In this document: piece by piece, positions 32,826 through 36,934 of the stretch
How positions within the stretch are numbered: the first letter of the stretch is position 1
Layout: each line of letters starts with the position of its first letter
DNA from: a virus
Direction: 5' to 3' (one strand)
IMG/VR virus record: IMGVR_UViG_3300044625_001284
Span: 1 to 36,934 of that record
Length of the DNA stretch: 36,934 nt
Translations under genes and position numbers: made by a program
The notes under the pieces: generated by a model
Told to the model about the DNA's origin: nothing
The model's database searches: none
What the model saw: only the letters and a program-made list of their open reading frames with translations

Positions 32826-33596
32826 TCACCGCCTGATCTTCGCCTCGACGATCGCACCTGGGCTGCGCTCGGCTTCTTCGCGGGTCTGGTCCCAGACGTT
32901 TCCATACTCGGGCTTGATCCGCGTGATCCGGACAGCGACCCGTGTGGTCGTGTCCTGCACCGCCAGCATCCATGTCGCCGGGGCTATTTCCGACTCGCGG
33001 ATCGGCTTTTGGCTCGTTGCCCGAAGGATGTTGTCGTCCCCGTGCATCACGGGCTCGCCGAATGAGTCCCAGCACTGGATTTCGACGTCATACGCCTCCA
33101 CCGTGCGGTCGCTGAGGTTGCACGCATACACAGTCACTTCAGGCACTCCGATGCTGTTTGGTTCCAGCACGACGCCACCGATGAGGAGCGGTCCGCCATG
33201 CCGAATTTTCTCCAGGGCAAATTCGCCTGGAGTCAGATCTTCACGCAGCACTGAATTGTCATCGTCTTGGTCGGCGCGTTCGCCGGGAACTCTGTTAGCG
33301 ACGCGCCGAGCACGCTCCAGGTAGTCCGATGCGCTTTTTGCCCGAGCTCGTGCCAACTTCCTTTTGGCTTCGGTGATATGGTCGCGGGCTTTCTTGATTG
33401 CCGCGGTGTCGCGATTGGCGATTGCGTACTGGAGCCATCCATTTGACTCGACGATGTCCCGCTGGGCCGCCTCGACGTCGATTCGGTGAGCCATTTTCGC
33501 GAGGCCTGAGGCTCGCTTCTCGGCGGAAGGCTCGGCCGCATGGCCCGTTGCAAGAACGACGCAAACTGCGACTGCTGCGGCGAAAACTGATCGCAT
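32826..33596 (-). CDS. Exported moron protein with signal peptide
   Basis: An ATG at 33596 follows AGGAGG. The 256-residue product has a signal peptide (MRSVFAAAVAVCVVLATGHA) with a cleavage-like AEP site. A helical region (about 30-105, AIKKARDHITEAKRKLARA) follows, and then a strand-rich C-terminal domain with TVYACNLSDRTVEAYDVEIQ of the FxLYD-like envelope type. It lies beside the integrase and has its own putative promoter, so it is a likely lysogenic-conversion gene acting outside the cytoplasm. Confidence 0.7.
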   Translation of the reverse strand: MRSVFAAAVAVCVVLATGHAAEPSAEKRASGLAKMAHRIDVEAAQRDIVESNGWLQYAIANRDTAAIKKARDHITEAKRKLARARAKSASDYLERARRVANRVPGERADQDDDNSVLREDLTPGEFALEKIRHGGPLLIGGVVLEPNSIGVPEVTVYACNLSDRTVEAYDVEIQCWDSFGEPVMHGDDNILRATSQKPIRESEIAPATWMLAVQDTTTRVAVRITRIKPEYGNVWDQTREEAERSPGAIVEAKIRR

Positions 33597-33621
33597 GGGA
33601 GTACCTCCTATCGGTGGTGTT

Positions 33622-33627
33622 ATCCTA
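33622..33627 (-). promoter_or_regulatory. Putative -10 box TAGGAT before exported protein
   Basis: On the reverse strand TAGGAT lies about 25 bases before the start codon, with a weak TTCAGT 17 bases upstream. The same hexamer occurs before the reverse-strand genes at 36084 and 36446, and TAGAAT before those at 32399 and 36790. Confidence 0.4.
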
Positions 33628-33720
33628 CCCCGAGTGTCAACCGCACTGAATCTGCCGATTTTGCGTCGCCGGATTCGCACTTCTGCAACGTCCGGGGACA
33701 GGATCAGGAACCGAGCACGA

Positions 33721-34620
33721 TTACGCCGATCGTGCCGGTGTATCGTCCTCAGGCTTGAACACACGCGGCAACGATTGCCATGCCTTGGGCCGCCGCGAAT
33801 CCACCACGCGAGGGTCAAGGTAGGAACGCCGCGTGATGCGGTCTGTCGAATGACCGAGGTACGAGGTCGCATCGAGGCCGGCCGCGGCCAGGTGCGATGC
33901 CGTAGATCTCCGAAGGGCATGAAACTGAACGTCGCGCCCCTCCCCGAGGCCGGCTCTCCTAGTGATGGTCTTCCACCGTTTCCTGAGAGCCGTGTCGCTG
34001 GCGACCCACCAGAAAACCGTCGGTCCGTTGTGTGCAACGACGTGATCCACGAGGTCGCACGCCTCCGGCGACAATTCGTACACACGTTCGACGCGGCCCC
34101 CCTTTCTGACGCCGGCCGGCACGGTCAGCGTCGGCCTGACCCAGCAATGCTTGGGCGTCGTGAGAATCGCGTTGATACGCTCCCCTGTCTCAAGGCCGAC
34201 GGCGATGAGGGCCTGAAAAAACACTGAAGCAGGCACCGGCCCAACCCACCCGCTCGACCATTTGGCCGCCTCCGCGAGTCTGGCCAGCTCGTCCGCTGTG
34301 AATGCGCGCGGAGTAGACTGCGGAACCAGTTCGGGGGCCACCGTCGGCCGGAGCTTTACCAGCCCGCGCCCTTGGGCGAGATTCCAAAGAGCCAACAATC
34401 CCGAACGCTCGCGCGCCACGCTGTTGGGCGACTTCTTTTCCGCCATCGCCGTAAGCCATTGGCTCACGACCAGGTCCTCGAGGTCATCGAGCACTGCGGG
34501 CCGGCCAAGCCACTTTGAAAACTGGGTGATGGCGTGCCTGAGCAGCCGGACGCTTTCAGGCGAGCGGCCGCGAAGCCGCAGGGGGACGTAGACGGTTTCC
34601 AGGAACGTGGTGAGTGTCAT
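33721..34620 (-). CDS. int: Tyrosine-family site-specific integrase
   Basis: The 299-residue product has an N-terminal helical DNA-binding domain (LRHAITQFSKWLG) and a C-terminal catalytic domain with the Arg148 of ETGERINA, HALRR (His234, Arg237), LGHSTDR (His257) and the nucleophile Tyr267 in RRSYLDP. It integrates the genome into host DNA. The start has GGAGG upstream. The attachment site was not found and may lie in 33597-33720 or 34621-34846. Confidence 0.93.
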   Translation of the reverse strand: MTLTTFLETVYVPLRLRGRSPESVRLLRHAITQFSKWLGRPAVLDDLEDLVVSQWLTAMAEKKSPNSVARERSGLLALWNLAQGRGLVKLRPTVAPELVPQSTPRAFTADELARLAEAAKWSSGWVGPVPASVFFQALIAVGLETGERINAILTTPKHCWVRPTLTVPAGVRKGGRVERVYELSPEACDLVDHVVAHNGPTVFWWVASDTALRKRWKTITRRAGLGEGRDVQFHALRRSTASHLAAAGLDATSYLGHSTDRITRRSYLDPRVVDSRRPKAWQSLPRVFKPEDDTPARSA

Positions 34621-34655
34621 GGCGTGATCCTCCGGTCAAGGGATAGGTCACGCTT

Positions 34656-34723
34656 CCGTGCGGGGATGTCCTTCCGTGAGTGGGGTCCGATTTTTCCAGC
34701 CGTGCGGATTAGCCGCCGCACGG
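34656..34723. repeat. CCGTGCGG repeats in the integrase-repressor control region
   Basis: CCGTGCGG occurs at 34656-34663 and 34700-34707, with its inverse CCGCACGG at 34716-34723. The last two form an 8-bp inverted repeat. The site is between the divergent integrase and repressor genes, so it is a good candidate operator or integrase arm-site cluster. Confidence 0.45.
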
Positions 34724-34763
34724 TTGGTCGTTGGATAGTTCGCTCCTGTCCCCGCCACTGGCA

Positions 34764-34797
34764 AGGGTTGCAATCCCCGAAAGGGGATTGCAACCCT
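34764..34797. other. Perfect 15-bp hairpin with GAAA loop, CRISPR-repeat-like
   Basis: AGGGTTGCAATCCCC (34764-34778) and its exact inverse (34783-34797) flank GAAA. The hairpin lies upstream of the repressor on the forward strand, about 50 bases before its start. There is no T-run. The GTTGCAATCCCC core with a small loop and palindromic arms is very like the repeats of type I CRISPR arrays. Alternative roles are a leader attenuator, operator or attachment site. Confidence 0.6.
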
Positions 34798-34846
34798 GAC
34801 CCGCCCTGGAAAAAGGGCATCAAACTCGCGGCACGGAGGTCGGCAT

Positions 34847-35122
34847 ATGGCGACGGCGAGCGAAAGACACCCTGGCGGGAGGCCGCGGACTCGGGAGCCG
34901 TCTGCGATTTTCCTACGTGTGCAGGCGATGGCAAAGCGTCGCGGGATTCCCCTGGACGAACTTGCCGAGCGAGCAGGAATTCGTCGGGCAACGATCTACG
35001 AACTGAGCGACCCTCGGGTGTCCACTGCCCGCGCGATCGCTGACGCCCTTGGCATCACGCTCGACCGCCTGACCCGCGAAGAGCCGGCATCGAAGCGAAC
35101 AGCCCGTCGCAGGTCGGCGTGA
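34847..35122 (+). CDS. XRE/Cro-CI-type helix-turn-helix repressor
   Basis: The 91-residue product has a clear HTH of the Cro/CI class at about residues 33-75: GIPLDELAERAGIRRATIYELSDPRVSTARAIADALGITLDRL. It lacks a C-terminal dimerisation or cleavage domain, so it is a short repressor or Cro-like protein. A GGAGG site precedes the ATG. It is divergent from the integrase and its leader contains the perfect hairpin. It is the best candidate for lysogeny control. Confidence 0.8.
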   Translation: MATASERHPGGRPRTREPSAIFLRVQAMAKRRGIPLDELAERAGIRRATIYELSDPRVSTARAIADALGITLDRLTREEPASKRTARRRSA

Positions 35123-35150
35123 CCGCTGAGTGGCGACGCAGTCAAGGCCG

Positions 35151-35639
35151 TCAGCCAGTCGGCGCCCCCCCTAGCAACTTGAACGCCATGCTGGCAATCA
35201 CTGCAACGCCACCGCAGGCCATGCACGCCCGCAGCCACCACGAAAGCCTTGCAGTTTCGATTTGCTCTTCGTTTGTTGCCTTGCAGATATCGCCCAGCAC
35301 AGTCGCCGCCGATCCGTCGTCGTCGACTTGGACCAGGAAGTGCCAAAGACTATCGCGATCGGTTCCGCTTGGGATTCCGACGCCGCCGGGAGCCCATGCG
35401 AAGTACGCGCAGAGAAACGCCGCATTGAGTGAAACGAGCAGCACCGCCAAAGCCGCTGCCCTTGCGAGTGTTGCCGCTGCGGACACGTCTACTTCCTTGA
35501 ACATCAGACCGACGGCCGCAATTGCGGCGCCTAGAACGATTGCTACCCGGTCAGCCACGCGACGCCGCGAGGCAACTTGTCCCTCATAGTTTCGCCACGC
35601 GAGATCGAGCACGCGTTTCTTATTTTCCGAGGTATCCAT
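35151..35639 (-). CDS. Multi-span membrane protein (SLATT-like pattern)
   Basis: The start at 35639 follows GGAG; an in-frame upstream extension is possible but lacks support. The 162-residue product has YEGQVASRRRVADRVAIVLG, then membrane spans near VAIVLGAAIAAVGLMF, LARAAALAVLLVSLNAAFLC and the C-terminal ACMACGGVAVIASMAF. This resembles small multi-span effectors of the SLATT type by pattern only. It is convergent with the repressor and could act in exclusion of other phages. Confidence 0.55.
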   Translation of the reverse strand: MDTSENKKRVLDLAWRNYEGQVASRRRVADRVAIVLGAAIAAVGLMFKEVDVSAAATLARAAALAVLLVSLNAAFLCAYFAWAPGGVGIPSGTDRDSLWHFLVQVDDDGSAATVLGDICKATNEEQIETARLSWWLRACMACGGVAVIASMAFKLLGGAPTG

Positions 35640-35859
35640 GACAACTCCAGGCAATAATTCGAACCAATCCACTCCGCAAAACGCGGCAATCCCCAAGGCC
35701 CCAGAGACGCGGCCCGCCGTTACCCAGACGATGATAAAGGCTTCGCATAATCAGCCGCAGGCCGAAAAGCGTTCGCCATAGTGTTTTATTCCCTGTTGCT
35801 CAGCCCAACCGTTTCAGCAGCCCGCAAAGCGTGTGAATGTGGTGGTAGTCCTTGGGATA
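35640..35859. other. Intergenic region with no clear gene
   Basis: No good gene is seen on either strand in these 220 bases. It is less GC-rich than its surroundings and should hold the promoter of the membrane protein gene at 35639 and the end of the transcript of the gene at 36084. No clear -10/-35 pair or strong hairpin was found. Confidence 0.4.
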
Positions 35860-36084
35860 TCATCGGCCTTCGTCGCAAGCCTCGCGAATCGCCTGTCGTT
35901 CCGCGTCTGTGAGCGCTGGCCGATTGACCACCAGACCAAGCGAAAACAACGCGGTAACGATGTTCTCCGGAGCGCTGACGGACGCATGGTGATCGCGGCA
36001 CCACTCAAAGGCCGCGTGGGCCATGTTGAACCGCTCGGAAAACAGTGGGGTGTCACCGTGAGAACAACGCGATAAAACGGACAT
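35860..36084 (-). CDS. Hypothetical small protein
   Basis: The start at 36084 follows AGGAGG by eight bases. The 74-residue product has no transmembrane span; it contains FNMAHAAFEWCRDHHASVSAPENIVTALFSLG and ends in an acidic helix (LTDAERQAIREACDEG). No family is recognised. A TAGGAT box lies about 50 bases before the start. Confidence 0.5.
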   Translation of the reverse strand: MSVLSRCSHGDTPLFSERFNMAHAAFEWCRDHHASVSAPENIVTALFSLGLVVNRPALTDAERQAIREACDEGR

Positions 36085-36131
36085 CGCCTTGACCTCCTGT
36101 TTGATTGCGAATCCTCGCGGCGATGCCGCTT

Positions 36132-36137
36132 ATCCTA
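36132..36137 (-). promoter_or_regulatory. Putative -10 box TAGGAT before the gene at 36084
   Basis: TAGGAT on the reverse strand occurs about 48 bases upstream of the start codon at 36084, in the gap after the preceding gene. No good -35 is seen. It repeats the hexamer found upstream of the exported protein. Confidence 0.35.
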
Positions 36138-36146
36138 CGTGTTCGC

Positions 36147-36446
36147 TTACTCTTTCGCCTTTAGTGTGTCGCACAAGTCCTGCACCGCTTTGAGCAGCAC
36201 TTGCGCCGACTTAAGTTTCGGGCAACGGACGAAGACGCCGAAGTTCTCGCTGTTGCCCTCTGGGCACATGGCCCCGATGTCGCATGGCTGGGTTAGGGCT
36301 CGCATCAGGATGCCGGTCGTTTTGTCCTCGTCCTCAATGCACTTGATGCCAACCAGCCCGTCTCCAAGTGGAACCGTAACAATGAACAGCGAACCATTGG
36401 ATGCGGGAGACGGCTCGGCACCGTCTTGCGTGTTGTCATCGTTCAT
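36147..36446 (-). CDS. Hypothetical protein
   Basis: The start at 36446 is chosen because AGGAG lies about eight bases before it; a more upstream Met has none. The 99-residue product has an acidic N-terminus, a strand-rich core (SLFIVTVPLGDGLVGIKCIED, NFGVFVRCPKLKSAQVLLKAV) with Cys at three positions, and a helical end. It probably folds as a small alpha/beta domain. Function is unknown. Confidence 0.55.
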   Translation of the reverse strand: MNDDNTQDGAEPSPASNGSLFIVTVPLGDGLVGIKCIEDEDKTTGILMRALTQPCDIGAMCPEGNSENFGVFVRCPKLKSAQVLLKAVQDLCDTLKAKE

Positions 36447-36472
36447 GATTCGCCGCTCCTGATCCTTGGCGT

Positions 36473-36790
36473 TCATCGATCTGCCATCTGAATCGAGTGC
36501 CAAGCCATCTGCTCCGGGTCGATCCTACCCAAGTAGACAACGAAGACCAGATTTGAATTCTCGCCGTGTCGCGACTGGAGCGCGGCGCCAAGTTCCGCGA
36601 GCTTCCTCGCGGCCCGAAACGTAAATCGGGCAAACGAAACGCGAAGGAACGTCGTCGGCGGATCCGCGACCTCACACTGGTCGAGGAAGATTTGCGCCGG
36701 GGCATCCCGGAACGCGTTTGGCCGGTAGAGCTCGTCAGCAGCCTTCCGGATTTCTTCGGCAGTCAGCCCGGCCAGCATCGGTCTCTCCAT
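36473..36790 (-). CDS. Hypothetical protein (complete allele B)
   Basis: The 105-residue product starts at ATG 36790; the diverged partial copy at 1-226 starts with GTG. It is amphipathic: LTAEEIRKAADELYRP, FLDQCEVADPPTTFLRVSFARF, AARKLAELGAALQ and a final NLVFVVYLGRIDPEQM. It has no HTH, so it is not a classic repressor, though it occupies the position next to the early promoter. Two alleles with mainly silent differences indicate real function. Confidence 0.65.
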   Translation of the reverse strand: MERPMLAGLTAEEIRKAADELYRPNAFRDAPAQIFLDQCEVADPPTTFLRVSFARFTFRAARKLAELGAALQSRHGENSNLVFVVYLGRIDPEQMAWHSIQMADR

Positions 36791-36934
36791 GCCGTTTCGT
36801 GCGTGATTCTAGCAGTTTTCCGTTTTCGGAAAACTTGGCTTGACAGCGTTTTCCGAGTCCCATAAAACCCCTCACCGTGACGCTCGCAGTGAGCGTTGCC
36901 GCGACGCACAAGCGATCGCGTAAACGGATTCTCC
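36565..36934. repeat. Right copy of diverged terminal direct repeat
   Basis: This is the second copy of the sequence at 1-371, with the complete reverse-strand gene extending out to its left. The promoter/operator portion (36815-36876) is where the copies differ most. See the left copy for the comparison. Confidence 0.9.
36815..36868 (+). promoter_or_regulatory. Early rightward promoter with GTTTTCCG operator repeats (allele B)
   Basis: TTGACA (36840-36845), a 17-base spacer and TAAAAC (36863-36868) form the promoter equivalent to 277-305. GTTTTCCG and its inverse CGGAAAAC (36815-36822 and 36827-36834) make a perfect inverted pair upstream of the -35, and a third GTTTTCCG (36848-36855) lies in the spacer. 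On the reverse strand a TAGAAT (36806-36811) serves the divergent gene. The operators differ from those of the left copy. Confidence 0.6.

Noticed and set aside
34764-34797. A CRISPR array
   Set aside because: Only one repeat-like unit is present; no spacers or second repeat and no cas genes.
35119-35589. Forward open frame downstream of the repressor
   Set aside because: Overlaps the repressor stop by four bases but is Ser/Thr/Ala-rich and antisense to a clear multi-span membrane protein with a good start.
36566-36865. Forward-strand open frame that is also found at 2-280
   Set aside because: It is the antisense of the conserved reverse-strand gene; the differences between the copies are mostly silent in the reverse frame, not in this one.

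Overview
This 36.9 kb, GC-rich window looks like an essentially complete temperate siphovirus genome (prophage or viral contig). It has a tyrosine integrase and a Cro/CI-type repressor, a replication and recombination module, a terminase-portal-capsid module, and a tail module with tube, split tail chaperone and tape measure but no sheath or baseplate-wedge genes. Genes are tightly packed, with many 4-base stop/start overlaps. The host is not provable from sequence. High GC, exported Ala-rich proteins and a trypsin-like protease with CxxC motifs are compatible with Planctomycetota, but this is only a guess.

Layout. 1-371 and 36565-36934 are diverged copies of one locus: a reverse-strand small gene, a divergent promoter/operator and the start of the early leader. 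The window therefore closes on itself at about 36.56 kb, but with two different alleles at the join. 441-8081 is the rightward early region: a phage csrA, several small genes, a RecT/Bet-type annealing protein, a YqaJ-type exonuclease with two extra regions, a helix-hairpin-helix protein, zinc-ribbon and HTH proteins, a replication initiator that carries palindromic iterons (probable origin), a probable helicase loader and a RuvC-like resolvase. 8078-8566 is a sigma-70-like regulator directly before the large terminase.

8657-15265 is packaging and head: terminase, an NrdR-type zinc ribbon, a small connector, a lambda-type portal, a prohead protease-scaffold-capsid fusion with a strong internal ribosome site, and a decoration protein. 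A strong hairpin follows. 15356-18721 holds a fibre cassette (HxH repeats and a glycine-rich tip) and head-tail joining proteins. 18734-22235 interrupts the morphogenesis genes with eight small or exported proteins, including a papain-like peptidase and a secreted trypsin-like protease. No peptidoglycan hydrolase was recognised anywhere, so this is the best candidate lysis cassette. 22232-27989 resumes tail assembly. 28464-31696 carries nucleotide and DNA metabolism genes (metallophosphoesterase, deoxyribosyltransferase-like, dNMP kinase) and an HExxH metallopeptidase.

31748-36790 is mostly reverse strand: small membrane or exported 'moron' genes, several with their own putative promoters, the integrase, a control region with repeats and a perfect 15-bp hairpin that resembles a CRISPR repeat, the repressor (forward strand), and four more reverse-strand genes. 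The most interesting points are the allele and operator mismatch between the two ends, the CRISPR-repeat-like hairpin, the protease cassette, the iterons inside the initiator gene, and the nested capsid start.
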